Notes: a model not told the origin generated them from the letters alone. 64,000 nucleotides of DNA from Halomontanus rarus (GCF_017357405.1 NZ_CP071598.1:1080259-1144258); one strand, 5' to 3'; positions 55,790-63,889 are shown, counted from the stretch's first letter. Numbers and translations: made by a program.

Positions 55790-56785
55790 ATGGGGCAAAC
55801 TCGATTCACTCCCGATCTCGAACTTAACGAGCTTTCCCCGGACGAGGCTTTCGCCACTTTGGGGAACGAAATACGGCTAGACATCATCCGCGTACTCTGG
55901 CGAGCAGGTGCCACCTACGAATACGACGACGGTTCTGACGCCGTCGAAACAGTGCCGTATTCTGAGTTACAAACCGAGATTGATATCGACGATAACGGGA
56001 AGTTCAACTACCACCTCTCGAAACTCGCTCCCCATTTCGTCCGACGAACTGACGACGGATACCGGCTGAGCAGTGCGGGTAAGCAGATCGCCAGAACGGT
56101 GATAGCCGTATCTGGAACAGGGCGCCTCGACTTTTCTCGGGAGCTCGACGAGAGTTGTCCGTTATGCGGGGCAGCCGTTGCGGTCACCTACGAGGATCAA
56201 TGGCTCCGAGTCAGGTGTACCGAGTGCTACGGATTGTTCGGCGATCAGGCACCGGCTGGGACGCTCTTCCTCACGAACTATCCAGCAGCAGGTCTGACGA
56301 CCCGTGACTCTGAGCAAGCACTCGCAACCGGACTCTATCGGTGTGCTCTGGACATAACCTATCTGATGTATGGTATCTGTCGTGAGTGTGCAGGACAGAT
56401 CTCGTCGTCGGTGACGGTCTGTGACGTGCACAAAGTGAAAAACGGTCAGCCCTGCGATACCTGTGGAACACCGTTCCCGGTTTGGGCAGATATGAAGTGT
56501 GATACCTGTGGGTTCGCCAAGCGGTTACCGGTCGAGATGTTCGCGACTGGTCTCGTCCTGGCGACCGAACTGACCGGCAATCCCGAGTTGGACATCGACT
56601 CACCGGCGGTCGACGAAGCCATCGAACTGCTTCAGAACAGCGTCGAGACCGATGTCTCGACGAAGCCCCTCCGCGTATCGCTTTCTATCGAGGTCGACAC
56701 GACGGTGTTCACTCTCACGTTGGACGACGAGATGAACATCGTCGAGTTCGATCGGGAGCCACGGACTGACACCGTTGTTTCGTAA
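55790..56785 (+). CDS. ArsR-like winged helix with zinc ribbons
   Basis: 331 residues. Residues 12-100 form an ArsR/DUF7347-like winged helix (PDEAFATLGNEIRLDIIRVLW, then KFNYHLSKLAPHFV). After it come CPLCGAAVAV with CTECYG, a middle domain (LATGLYRCALDITYLMYGICREC), and CDTCGTPFPVWADMKCDTCG, two zinc-ribbon Cys sets. This architecture is a haloarchaeal regulator family of unknown ligand. As the first gene of the cassette it may control the cupin and cupredoxin genes (inference). ATG 55775 is also in frame. Confidence 0.8.
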   Translation: MGQTRFTPDLELNELSPDEAFATLGNEIRLDIIRVLWRAGATYEYDDGSDAVETVPYSELQTEIDIDDNGKFNYHLSKLAPHFVRRTDDGYRLSSAGKQIARTVIAVSGTGRLDFSRELDESCPLCGAAVAVTYEDQWLRVRCTECYGLFGDQAPAGTLFLTNYPAAGLTTRDSEQALATGLYRCALDITYLMYGICRECAGQISSSVTVCDVHKVKNGQPCDTCGTPFPVWADMKCDTCGFAKRLPVEMFATGLVLATELTGNPELDIDSPAVDEAIELLQNSVETDVSTKPLRVSLSIEVDTTVFTLTLDDEMNIVEFDREPRTDTVVS

Positions 56786-57012
56786 TCCGGACACGTCTGG
56801 CTCTGTTAGAGAAATGTTCTTCTCCTAATACATAAGTCGATCTCAGCGCTAGCACTAGCTGCTCGTATCAGAGCACGATCCGGCACTGTGGCGTCCGTTA
56901 CACGGAGGTGCCTAAGACGACACGAGCGGCGGAACGGACGGCACAGGAGGTGACGAATGACCATGACAAGCAAATCGATGCCGAACAGCGAGTGTACTAC
57001 GGGGGTAACTCC

Positions 57013-57555
57013 ATGACGGCAGTAGATCGCGGCAAGCAGGATCGCGTCCTCGATTGGGACGGTTTCCCTGGCCGCTGGGAAATCACGCGTTCGACAGCGG
57101 ACACGGACGGCGAACTGTTGGAAATGCGATTCGAGATCGAAACCGTCCCGGAAGAAGGCCCGTTCGTCCACACCCATCCACACGCCGAGGAGCGCTACGA
57201 AGTGGTTTCAGGTGTGCTGGAAGTGTACGTAGACGGGGAATGGATGGAGGTAACGGCTGGTGAGGAACACACCGTCCCTCCAGGCACGGCCCATACGTTC
57301 AGGAACACGACCCCCGTCGAGATCATAAACGTCCACGAGCCCGCCCTACAGCACGAGGCGTTCTTCCGGCGGTTCCATCAACTCGTCACGGAGCAGGGAG
57401 TGTCGTTGCCTCCGGAGGGATTCAACGACATCCTGCTGTTGGCGATGCTGACGACGGAACACGAGGAGGATATCTACGCGGTGAGCCCGCCGCATTGGGT
57501 CTTCAAGGCCCTGACTGTCCTCGGACGTGTGTCGGGATACCGTCTGCCTGACTAA
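57013..57555 (+). CDS. Cupin-domain protein
   Basis: 180 residues from MTAVDRGKQDRVLDW. The cupin motif 1 is PFVHTHPHAEERYEVVSG and motif 2 is VPPGTAHTFRN, so a metal site of three His and one Glu is present. It follows the wHTH-zinc regulator and precedes the cupredoxin gene on the same strand. Enzymatic or storage role unknown. Confidence 0.8.
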   Translation: MTAVDRGKQDRVLDWDGFPGRWEITRSTADTDGELLEMRFEIETVPEEGPFVHTHPHAEERYEVVSGVLEVYVDGEWMEVTAGEEHTVPPGTAHTFRNTTPVEIINVHEPALQHEAFFRRFHQLVTEQGVSLPPEGFNDILLLAMLTTEHEEDIYAVSPPHWVFKALTVLGRVSGYRLPD

Positions 57556-57608
57556 CCGACGGCGCAGATGACATGAATGACTTCCAGTACTGGAATTCGA
57601 AACCGACA

Positions 57609-58409
57609 ATGACACGATCATCAGATCATCGAACGGAAAAACCAGACGAGTCGAACAGTCAACCGATCTGCCGACGCAGAACCGTTCTCAGAGCTACCGG
57701 ACTCGGCGCGACACTCCCGATATTCGGAGAAGTTGCTAAGGCGAAAGAGAGTGCTTCTGAGCCGCCAAACGAGCGGGATGAGGCCGATACTGCCAGCCCA
57801 CCGACTATCCACTCCTACTTCGGCTATTCTGGGACGAGTGACGACGAGATTCCGAACCGATTAGAGCCGGACGAGACCGTCGAACTCCACGTCGACGAGG
57901 ACAAAATCGACGATTCGAATCTCCCGGCCCTGACGGTCGAGTTCGGTGCGTTCCACTTCGCCCCCGTGGGGCTTCACGTGGAGCCGGGGGCAATCGTCAA
58001 ATTCGTATTCAACACTCCGGAGCACACGGCGACGGCGTACCATCCGGGTCAAGAACGTCAGCGACGCGTCCCCGACGGCGTTCCAGCGTTCTCTTCGACG
58101 GTCAACGAGCACCACGGGTTCTGGCTCTATCGCTTCGAGGAAGAAGGCGTGTACGACCTATTCTGTGCCCCGCACGAATGGGGTGGGATGGGGATGCGAA
58201 TCGTCGTCGGGGACGATCCGGGTGGTGTCGTGCGGGCTCCTGGCCGTCCACCGCTTCCGATGACCGGTGCACTCCTCGGAACGGGACTAGACGGGGACAT
58301 CGGCCATCCAGAGATGGAACCGCAGAACATCATCGACAACGGGCCAATCTCTGGGCATGACTTGGGTATCGATCTCGAGGTGACGATAACGGCCCCAAGT
58401 CCAACCTGA
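57609..58409 (+). CDS. Tat-exported cupredoxin (plastocyanin/halocyanin-like)
   Basis: 266 residues. CRRRTVLRATGLGATLP is a Tat signal. The mature protein has a type-1 copper site: His in FNTPEHTATAYHP and the Cys-x2-His-x4-Met cluster in FCAPHEWGGM. Long loops before and after suggest a binding rather than a simple electron-carrier form. It ends the first cassette, about 200 bases before the next att-like copy. An ATG at 57573 is an alternative start. Confidence 0.8.
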   Translation: MTRSSDHRTEKPDESNSQPICRRRTVLRATGLGATLPIFGEVAKAKESASEPPNERDEADTASPPTIHSYFGYSGTSDDEIPNRLEPDETVELHVDEDKIDDSNLPALTVEFGAFHFAPVGLHVEPGAIVKFVFNTPEHTATAYHPGQERQRRVPDGVPAFSSTVNEHHGFWLYRFEEEGVYDLFCAPHEWGGMGMRIVVGDDPGGVVRAPGRPPLPMTGALLGTGLDGDIGHPEMEPQNIIDNGPISGHDLGIDLEVTITAPSPT

Positions 58410-58530
58410 TATCTCGCTTATTTTAACTTCTGTTTTATGTAAACGAGTAGAACTGAGTGGCGGATACAGTTCCCGTATGCTGTACGCGACGCCTGTCTGC
58501 TGAAAGATGCCTGTGGCATCGATCGTCGAT

Positions 58531-58609
58531 CCACGAACGAAAGAGCAATTGTCGGAAGAAGAATCAGCTACTCAAACAGCAATAGAATCCCTAAAACTCC
58601 CAAATTAGA
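58531..58609 (+). pseudogene. Remnant C-terminus shared with 60660-60738
   Basis: One frame reads RTKEQLSEEESATQTAIESLK and ends LPN with a stop just before the att-like copy. The second copy at 60660 reads RSKEQLSEEKLSVQPAIEALK. Together with the adjoining att copies the two 112-base segments match at 89 positions without gaps, mostly synonymous or conservative. It is the 3' end of a gene that abutted the attachment site in two elements, as integrase genes often do. Its identity is not provable here. Confidence 0.5.
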
Positions 58610-58642
58610 CTACCTGCTTTCTCGTTGCTCCACCTTGTTCAG
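58610..58642 (-). repeat. Chorismate-mutase 3'-end duplicate (att-like site B)
   Basis: On the minus strand the 33 bases read LNKVEQRESR and stop, identical in protein to the genuine gene end but differing at three bases, all synonymous. An intact reading frame with synonymous change means it came from a related genome's chorismate mutase, not a local duplication. Confidence 0.75.
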
Positions 58643-58744
58643 GTAGACAATATCCAATGTGCGAACAGATGAAACACTGGTGACTGTACCATCGATTCCC
58701 TACTGGTGGTAAGATTCTTTGTCTATGGCATCATAGCCGTATCT

Positions 58745-58987
58745 ATGTCAGCAGAAACGGACGGCCAGGGGAGGTTGTACATCCCCAAAGACGTACGAGA
58801 AAAATACGGCGAGAAGTACCACATCGTCACGTACGAGGACAGAATCGAACTCGTTCCGGTTGCGGACGACCCGCTCGCTGCAGTCCGCGAAGCGGCAGGC
58901 GAGTTACGTGACGCGTCCGTCGACGATATTCGCGCGGACATCGAAGCAGAAGCGAAAGCTGAGGCCCGCGAGAACGGGGGACGATAG
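58745..58987 (+). CDS. vapB: VapB-type antitoxin, AbrB fold
   Basis: 80 residues from MSAETDGQGRLYIPKDVREKYG, a swapped-hairpin AbrB DNA-binding domain, then an acidic C-terminal helix that would bind the toxin. Its stop codon TAG is directly followed by the vapC ATG. The pair sits alone between two chorismate-mutase end copies. Confidence 0.85.
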   Translation: MSAETDGQGRLYIPKDVREKYGEKYHIVTYEDRIELVPVADDPLAAVREAAGELRDASVDDIRADIEAEAKAEARENGGR

Positions 58988-59371
58988 ATGACGGTCTACG
59001 TCGAAACCGACTTTCTACTCGCGCTCGCCAAAGACTCTGACTGGTTGCAGCAATCAGCAGAAGAAGTACTCGACGAGTACGACGTAGAGACGTCGGCCTT
59101 CTCCTATCTTGAACTCCTTCTCGCCCGAGAACGGTACGAGTTCGATTACGTCCCACTCGTGGCCAATTTGCTCGAACTCGTTCCTGTCCGAAACGAGGAA
59201 GAGCGACAAATCGTGCTGAAGGCTGTGAACTACTACGACGAGGGAATGACGGCGTTCGATGCGTTCCACGCTGCGACTGCAGAGACGCGGACGCTGAACG
59301 TGCTCTCATCGGAGAAAGACTACGAAGACATCGAGGTGGAACGAGTCCCGTTAGAACCGGCTGATGAATGA
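58988..59371 (+). CDS. vapC: VapC-type PIN-domain toxin
   Basis: 127 residues. The PIN acidic residues are visible: Glu and Asp in MTVYVETDFLLAL, Glu in SYLELLLA and Asp residues in GMTAFDAFHAATA. VapC toxins are RNases that cut tRNA or rRNA when not bound by VapB. It starts with the first base after the vapB stop. It probably stabilises the integrated segment (addiction module). Confidence 0.88.
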   Translation: MTVYVETDFLLALAKDSDWLQQSAEEVLDEYDVETSAFSYLELLLARERYEFDYVPLVANLLELVPVRNEEERQIVLKAVNYYDEGMTAFDAFHAATAETRTLNVLSSEKDYEDIEVERVPLEPADE

Positions 59372-59394
59372 CGTAGCAATATCTCTGTCGCGTG

Positions 59395-59427
59395 CTACCG
59401 ATTTTCCCGCTGCTCGACCTTGTTCAG
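59395..59427 (-). repeat. Chorismate-mutase 3'-end duplicate (att-like site C)
   Basis: The minus strand reads LNKVEQRENR and stop, one residue different from the genuine gene end. It starts 24 bases after the vapC stop. With copy B it brackets the vapBC pair in a 0.8-kb cassette. Confidence 0.7.
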
Positions 59428-59588
59428 GTAGCTGAAATCCGTAACAGGTCTCCCTGAAACAAAGACGTTTTCTGCGTTTGAAACGCCCGAGAACACAGAG
59501 CGAAAGCGATCTCGCAGCACCGTATATAAGTGGTCGAGCATGGTGGTCGGTAGTCCATCACGAAGCCGGTGGGGAACGCCTGTTTAGC

Positions 59589-60371
59589 CTAGTGCCCCTC
59601 GACATCTACGTCGAACGATGTGGTGATCAGTTCTCCATTGGGTCTCGCCTGGAGGAAGAGGCGGTATCGACCAGTCGTAGGGAAGCGGACGGCGAACCGA
59701 ACGACTCCGTCTTCCGGGTCCGTCTCTTCAGGGTGGACGTGGAGATAGGCGAGGTCCCCGTCTCGAAGCGTCACGAGGTGGCCGAGTGCACCAAGATACG
59801 GATCGAGGTGAGCGAGATCGCTGTCCTGATGTATTTCGAACTCGAGGTCGACCGTCTCGCCGACGGCTATTTCTCTCGAAGTGAGTTCGACATCGTAACC
59901 ATCGACCTCGGCCTCACGGGTAGATCGAGGACGCTTCTCGTACTGAGACGGACCCGACGACAGTAAATCTACACCGAGCGTCGTCGGTTGGCCCTCCACG
60001 AGTACGTCGACGAACGCCCGATAGACACCAGGATCGGGAAGGGCGAACTCTGCCGACCACGTCCCGTCATCCGCTAGCGTCGGATGGAGATGTTGGAAGC
60101 GCGTGAGGTCGCGACGGACGAGAATTAAGTGAGCCAACTGATCGTGTGTCTCCTCGAATTCCGTAACCGGGTTTCCCTCTTCATCGCGCACTACGAACGA
60201 CCACTCGTGAGATTTCCCCGCCTCGATTCGGGTTTCTGACGCCTCGAGTCGCAGTCCGTTCGTGGCGACAGTTAGTCCACCTGGGCGCGCGTGGCTACCC
60301 GCGTGGGCGTACCCGTGTGGGACGTCCTGTGGAACCTTCGAATGCTCCGTATCGTGGTGCTCGTCGGCCAT
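59589..60371 (-). CDS. His-rich two-domain protein, possibly metal-binding
   Basis: 260 residues from MADEHHDTEHSKVPQDVPHG. Two similar Ig-like beta domains each carry His-x-His-Pro segments (RFQHLHPTLADDG and AYLHVHPEETDPE) followed by a strand like WSAEFALPDPGVYRAF or VRFAVRFPTTGRYRLF. No signal peptide is seen. The pattern resembles YtkA-like domains found near copper transport genes. Next to it lies a P-type ATPase remnant, which supports metal handling. It lies in the third cassette, between copies C and A. Confidence 0.65.
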   Translation of the reverse strand: MADEHHDTEHSKVPQDVPHGYAHAGSHARPGGLTVATNGLRLEASETRIEAGKSHEWSFVVRDEEGNPVTEFEETHDQLAHLILVRRDLTRFQHLHPTLADDGTWSAEFALPDPGVYRAFVDVLVEGQPTTLGVDLLSSGPSQYEKRPRSTREAEVDGYDVELTSREIAVGETVDLEFEIHQDSDLAHLDPYLGALGHLVTLRDGDLAYLHVHPEETDPEDGVVRFAVRFPTTGRYRLFLQARPNGELITTSFDVDVEGH

Positions 60372-60464
60372 AGGCGATGTACGCCCGCCATCACTTACTG
60401 TCTTGTCCTGGTTTGAACAGGGATATCCAAGACGAATTGTTAGCAAGAGAGCAGAGAGCTTCGG

Positions 60465-60602
60465 TCAGTCTGCCGATTGGGGGCTTCCTGACAATGGGGC
60501 TCCCGGAAGGGATGGGAGGTCCAGATCGACGCGACGGAGGAACTGTGCGTTGATAGCGACGATGACCGTGCTGAGAGACATCAGGAATAGCGTCGAATGA
60601 GC
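60465..60602 (-). pseudogene. C-terminal remnant of a heavy-metal P-type ATPase
   Basis: The minus-strand frame reads HSTLFLMSLSTVIVAINAQF, then LRRVDLDLP and a short tail to a stop at 60465. MSLSTVIVAINAQ-LRR is the last transmembrane helix and end of CopA/ZntA-type ATPases. Upstream of 60602 the frame no longer resembles the family, so about 40 residues of an enzyme that normally exceeds 700 are left. It is a truncation by deletion or element insertion. Confidence 0.75.
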
Positions 60603-60659
60603 TACCTTCTTCGTCGAAGCGGCTCGATCGTGCACTCGTTTTCGCTCTCACTGATCGAG

Positions 60660-60738
60660 CGACGATCGAAAGAGCAGCTATCGGAAGAAAAATTGTCTGT
60701 CCAACCCGCAATAGAAGCTCTGAAACACCTAAATTCGG
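60660..60738 (+). pseudogene. Remnant C-terminus shared with 58531-58609
   Basis: The frame reads RSKEQLSEEKLSVQPAIEAL with KHLN following. The stop present in the other copy has mutated to TCG, so the frame runs on into the chorismate mutase end on the opposite strand. It is the same relic gene end beside an attachment site. Confidence 0.5.
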
Positions 60739-60771
60739 CTACCTGCTTTCGCGCTGCTCAACCTTGTTCAG
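60739..60771 (-). other. Genuine 3' end of chorismate mutase (att-like site A)
   Basis: The last ten codons and stop of the intact gene (LNKVEQRESR). It is the chromosome-side site of the four-copy array; copies B, C and D are in the same orientation at 58610, 59395 and 55603. Confidence 0.7.
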
Positions 60772-61044
60772 TTCGATGAGTAACCGAAAGATCGCCTTGA
60801 CGAGGTTCGCGTCGACGTCGAACCGATCCGCGTTCTCTCCCGCCCGCTCCATCACGCGCGCTTCCTGTTGCTCGTCCGTCGTCGGCAGGTCCTCCTCTTC
60901 TTTGACCTGCGCGATCGTATCGGCGACGTAGGTCCGCCGTGCGATCAACTCGACGATGTCCTGATCGATCTCTTGAATCTCCTCGCGAAGCGCGTCGAGG
61001 TCCGTTTCGTCCATTGTGGCTGTGTTCTCTGTCTCTCGAGTCAT
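60739..61044 (-). CDS. aroQ: Chorismate mutase, AroQ type
   Basis: Converts chorismate to prephenate for Phe and Tyr synthesis. 101 residues, all helical. The N-terminal LREEIQEIDQDIVELIARRTYVADTIAQVK carries the active-site Arg and Lys, and FRLLIELNKVEQRESR ends the protein. The last 33 bases are duplicated three times further left, so the gene is the integration target and stays intact. A start at Met11 (61014) is also possible. It follows the shikimate kinase gene by 82 bases. Confidence 0.93.
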   Translation of the reverse strand: MTRETENTATMDETDLDALREEIQEIDQDIVELIARRTYVADTIAQVKEEEDLPTTDEQQEARVMERAGENADRFDVDANLVKAIFRLLIELNKVEQRESR

Positions 61045-61126
61045 ATCTTACGTTCTCCGTTTCTCAGTTTTCGCTCGCTTCGATCTTTCCGTTCCCTCAC
61101 ACTCACGCTTCTACTCCAACTGACCC

Positions 61127-61999
61127 TCAGACCGTCTTCGTCCCGTCGTTTCGCGTCTGCAAGAGCCGCGTCGTGCCCGCTCGCTGATTCCACTCCGTTT
61201 GCACGTCCTCGAGAACGTCCTCGTCGCCGACCGCGACGTAACTCGGCCCGGTTCCCGATAGCGAGACACCCTCGACGGCGGGGAGGGCGTCGACCATCGG
61301 CGCCGGGGAAAATTCGAGTGCGCCACAGAACGCGAAGCCGTTGACGGTCATCGCCTCGCCGTAGCGACCTTCGAGGGCGAGTTCTTCGACGAGGTCGGCC
61401 ATCGGGGCGATCCGTTCGCAGGCCGAGACGTCGGCGTCGGCGCTGAACGATTGCTCCGGCGGGGTGTAGACTAACGCCGACCAGTCGATCTCCTCGCGGG
61501 CTACCAACTCGTCGCTCGTGTTGTCGGTGACCGTCACGCCGCCGAGCATGCTCGCGCTCGCGTCGTCGAAGGCCCCGGTGACAGTCACGCCCGCATCGCG
61601 GGCCGCCTGCACGCCGAGCAAACAGGCGTCGACCCGATCGATTGCGTCGCCGACCTCGAGTGCGTCGAGGGTCGCCAGTACGGTGGCGTTGGCCGCTGCG
61701 CTCGAACTCTTCAGCCCGGAGGCCATCGGAACCTCGCTCTCCGTGTGGATCCGTGCGCCGACGGTCGCGTGCTCGAGGCCGGCGTCTTCGGCGTGGCGCT
61801 CGAGCGTGAGTTCGGCGGCGCGTTCGATCAGCGCGGCGTCGGCGTCGGGTTCCTCGGCGATCTCACCGCTGACGGTTCCGTCGTCGGTGAGTTCGACTGT
61901 GGCTGTCGTCTCGAGGTCGATGGCGAATGCGGCTCCCCGGCCGGTTGCGAGTGCGTTGAGCACCGTTCCGGCGGCGGGGGCTACGGCCCGGCCGTCCAT
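61127..61999 (-). CDS. aroK: Shikimate kinase, archaeal GHMP type
   Basis: Phosphorylates shikimate in the aromatic amino acid pathway. 290 residues from MDGRAVAPAAGTVLNALATG. The GHMP phosphate-binding motif is PMASGLKSSSAAANATVL, and the C-terminal motif is GVSLSGTGPSYVAVG. This is the archaeal replacement for bacterial AroK. It lies upstream of and co-directional with chorismate mutase. A longer open frame to 62182 is Arg-rich and not used. Confidence 0.93.
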   Translation of the reverse strand: MDGRAVAPAAGTVLNALATGRGAAFAIDLETTATVELTDDGTVSGEIAEEPDADAALIERAAELTLERHAEDAGLEHATVGARIHTESEVPMASGLKSSSAAANATVLATLDALEVGDAIDRVDACLLGVQAARDAGVTVTGAFDDASASMLGGVTVTDNTSDELVAREEIDWSALVYTPPEQSFSADADVSACERIAPMADLVEELALEGRYGEAMTVNGFAFCGALEFSPAPMVDALPAVEGVSLSGTGPSYVAVGDEDVLEDVQTEWNQRAGTTRLLQTRNDGTKTV

Positions 62000-62157
62000 A
62001 GTGGCACTCTCTCGCAGGGCGTATTTACGGCTGGCGGTTCGCCGCTCGCGAGGTGTCGCCGGCGACTTCGGTTTATTGGGAGTCGCGACCGACGTCGACG
62101 GCTGTCCGGACCGCCCGGAACGCACCGCTTTTCCCCCGCGCCGTCCAAGCACCGCCA

Positions 62158-62685
62158 ATGAGCGCTCGTAACAACGTCGCACCCAGTACGCTCGGCGTCG
62201 ACCTCGTCGACGGCGGCGTCGTCGTCACGTATCTCGACGGCCGGGAAACCTTCTACAACGGCGTCCCCAAACCCGTCGCGGAGTCGATTCGCACGCCACC
62301 CGGCAAGGAGGTCCACGTCCTCGTCACCGATCCCGACGGCGTCGAGGGCGTCATGACGTACGTCAACGACCGCAACACCCACGACGACATCCTCGAGTCG
62401 ACCGGCGTCGGTCGGGTCATGCTCGACTCGACCGACGAGGAGGTGTTGTTCCCGGGCGTCACCGTGTCCACGGAGGGGTACTCGGTTATCGTCGAGGCCG
62501 ATATGGAACTCGTCGACGGTCGGGTGTTCGTCTTCGCAGAGGACGAGATGAGCGAGCACGCCTACGAGATCGTCGGGGAGGCCGTGAACGAAGCGGAGCG
62601 CGTGGACGCGGACGCGGATGGATCCGACCTCGAAGGCGACACTCGAGCGGAGTCCGAGACCGAAGCGCCGGACGGAAACGCGTAG
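62158..62685 (+). CDS. DUF5796 protein
   Basis: 175 residues from MSARNNVAPSTLGVDLVDGG. Beta-rich core (VVVTYLDGRETFYNGVP, VHVLVTDPDGVEGVMTYVNDR) and an acidic tail. It resembles DUF5796, a conserved haloarchaeal family of unknown role. It is divergent from shikimate kinase, with the next small gene 10 bases downstream. Confidence 0.75.
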   Translation: MSARNNVAPSTLGVDLVDGGVVVTYLDGRETFYNGVPKPVAESIRTPPGKEVHVLVTDPDGVEGVMTYVNDRNTHDDILESTGVGRVMLDSTDEEVLFPGVTVSTEGYSVIVEADMELVDGRVFVFAEDEMSEHAYEIVGEAVNEAERVDADADGSDLEGDTRAESETEAPDGNA

Positions 62686-62695
62686 GTTCACGACG

Positions 62696-62941
62696 ATGCC
62701 GCTTCGAAAACCTTGGCGAGACCTCGATCGGTCGACCGTCGCTCGTGCCCCCGACCGGCTCGGCGTCTACGAACTCGGCGACGGCCAGGGGACGGTGCTC
62801 GCGGTCGACTCCGGCGTCCTGCGGGACGAACTCAAGACGGCGCTGGCCTACGGTGACGGCGAGCAGGTCCGGTGGACGGAGACCCAGACCCGCGAGCAGG
62901 CCGCGGACCTCCTCGCGGAGCACCGGGCGCGACTCGAGTGA
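62696..62941 (+). CDS. Small conserved haloarchaeal protein, DUF7508-like
   Basis: 81 residues from MPLRKPWRDLDRSTVARAPD. A compact alpha/beta protein with RLGVYELGDGQGTVLAVDSG and a C-terminal helix EQAADLLAEHRARLE. It begins 10 bases after the DUF5796 stop on the same strand, so the two are probably one operon. Function unknown. Confidence 0.7.
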   Translation: MPLRKPWRDLDRSTVARAPDRLGVYELGDGQGTVLAVDSGVLRDELKTALAYGDGEQVRWTETQTREQAADLLAEHRARLE

Positions 62942-62980
62942 CCGCGACGACTCCTCGAAACTCCGACTGAACCGTCACAG

Positions 62981-63433
62981 TCACTCGGGGAGTTTCGCGG
63001 CGCAGTTCTCGCAGTAGTCGAACTCCTGTTCGTTCCGAGTACCACACTCCTGACAGGTAATGTACACCTTTCCGTCCTCGTACTCGTACGGGAGTTCGTC
63101 GGTCTCCGGGTCGGACGAATCACGATAGCCGTACTTCTGGAGGACCGACTGGGCTCGTGACTGGGTATCCGACTGTGAGTGTGGCTGTGACTGGTAGCCG
63201 CCAGACGCCACGGCCCCGAACCCCATCTCGGACCCGAACCGATAGCTGACGTACCGGCCGACGACGATCAAGAGGAGGCTCACCGCGAAAATCGGCGCGT
63301 GCCCGCTCGAGAGGTTATCGATCGAGTTCGCCGGTGGCGACAGGTAGATGTCGACGATGAGGACGAGAAAGACGAGCAACCCGACGAGATAACACACCAC
63401 GCCGAGCAGTTGCCAGAGAAGGTTCTTCCACAT
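62981..63433 (-). CDS. Membrane protein with C-terminal zinc ribbon
   Basis: 150 residues from MWKNLLWQLLGVVCYLVGLLV. Two membrane helices (about 3-30 and 47-67), a polar Q/S linker, then a zinc ribbon ITCQECGTRNEQEFDYCENCAAKL (two Cys-x2-Cys). ATG at 63466 adds 11 residues and is possible. Unknown role. Confidence 0.75.
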   Translation of the reverse strand: MWKNLLWQLLGVVCYLVGLLVFLVLIVDIYLSPPANSIDNLSSGHAPIFAVSLLLIVVGRYVSYRFGSEMGFGAVASGGYQSQPHSQSDTQSRAQSVLQKYGYRDSSDPETDELPYEYEDGKVYITCQECGTRNEQEFDYCENCAAKLPE

Positions 63434-63754
63434 CGGACGCATTTGCCGAATGTACTCGCTCTGCACTTATCAAAGTGTGTCTCGAGTCGGTCGTGATCGC
63501 GAACGGATTCGACTGTCGTATCCCTATTGGGGTGTTTCCCGACGGCGGAACCGATGCTATGCTGTGGTCGCGGTGGCGCGACGAGACTGTCGCCACTTCG
63601 CTATTGTGTGATTCGCGAACGGCATCGCGGACCGTCGCACCGATCGACGGACGACGGTGTTCTCGGGGAAGCGACTGTCGGGATGTCGGTCGGTCGATTC
63701 CGTTCGTTCGCTCCGGCCGAGTCGTCCCTGTCGTCACTGTCGTCGCTGTCGCTC
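63434..63754. other. Intergenic region, nothing recognised
   Basis: 321 bases between two minus-strand genes. No reading frame with haloarchaeal composition and no structured element noticed. Confidence 0.4.
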
Positions 63755-63889
63755 TCACTGGATATACGATGGACCCTCCGCATCGCAGTGTTTCTCGTGT
63801 TCCTGTGCGTCCGACTGGTCGTCGAACAGCAACCCACAGTCTTCGCACTCGTACCACGTGGCGTCGTCCCGCTGTGTCTGGACCACCAT
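63755..63889 (-). CDS. 44-residue C2H2-like zinc finger protein
   Basis: Starts MVVQTQRDDATWYECEDCG and ends PSYIQ with TGA. Cys-x2-Cys (Cys15, Cys18) and a following HEKHC cluster (His31, His34, Cys35) give a C2H2/C2HC finger with the usual spacing. Codon use matches haloarchaeal genes. Short haloarchaeal finger proteins of this kind are conserved and some are regulators; a DNA, RNA or protein partner is not known here. Confidence 0.7.
   Translation of the reverse strand: MVVQTQRDDATWYECEDCGLLFDDQSDAQEHEKHCDAEGPSYIQ

Larger units (their letters stand above)
58410..58744. other. Low-GC junction region with gene-end relic and att-like copy
   Basis: 335 bases between the cupredoxin and VapB genes. 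It holds the duplicated gene-end segment (58531-58609) abutting copy B (58610-58642). Confidence 0.5.

Noticed and set aside
55603..60771. The four 33-base copies as a CRISPR-like or simple tandem repeat
   Set aside because: Spacing is irregular (3007, 785 and 1344 bases) and the copies preserve a reading frame and stop, which fits gene-end attachment sites instead.
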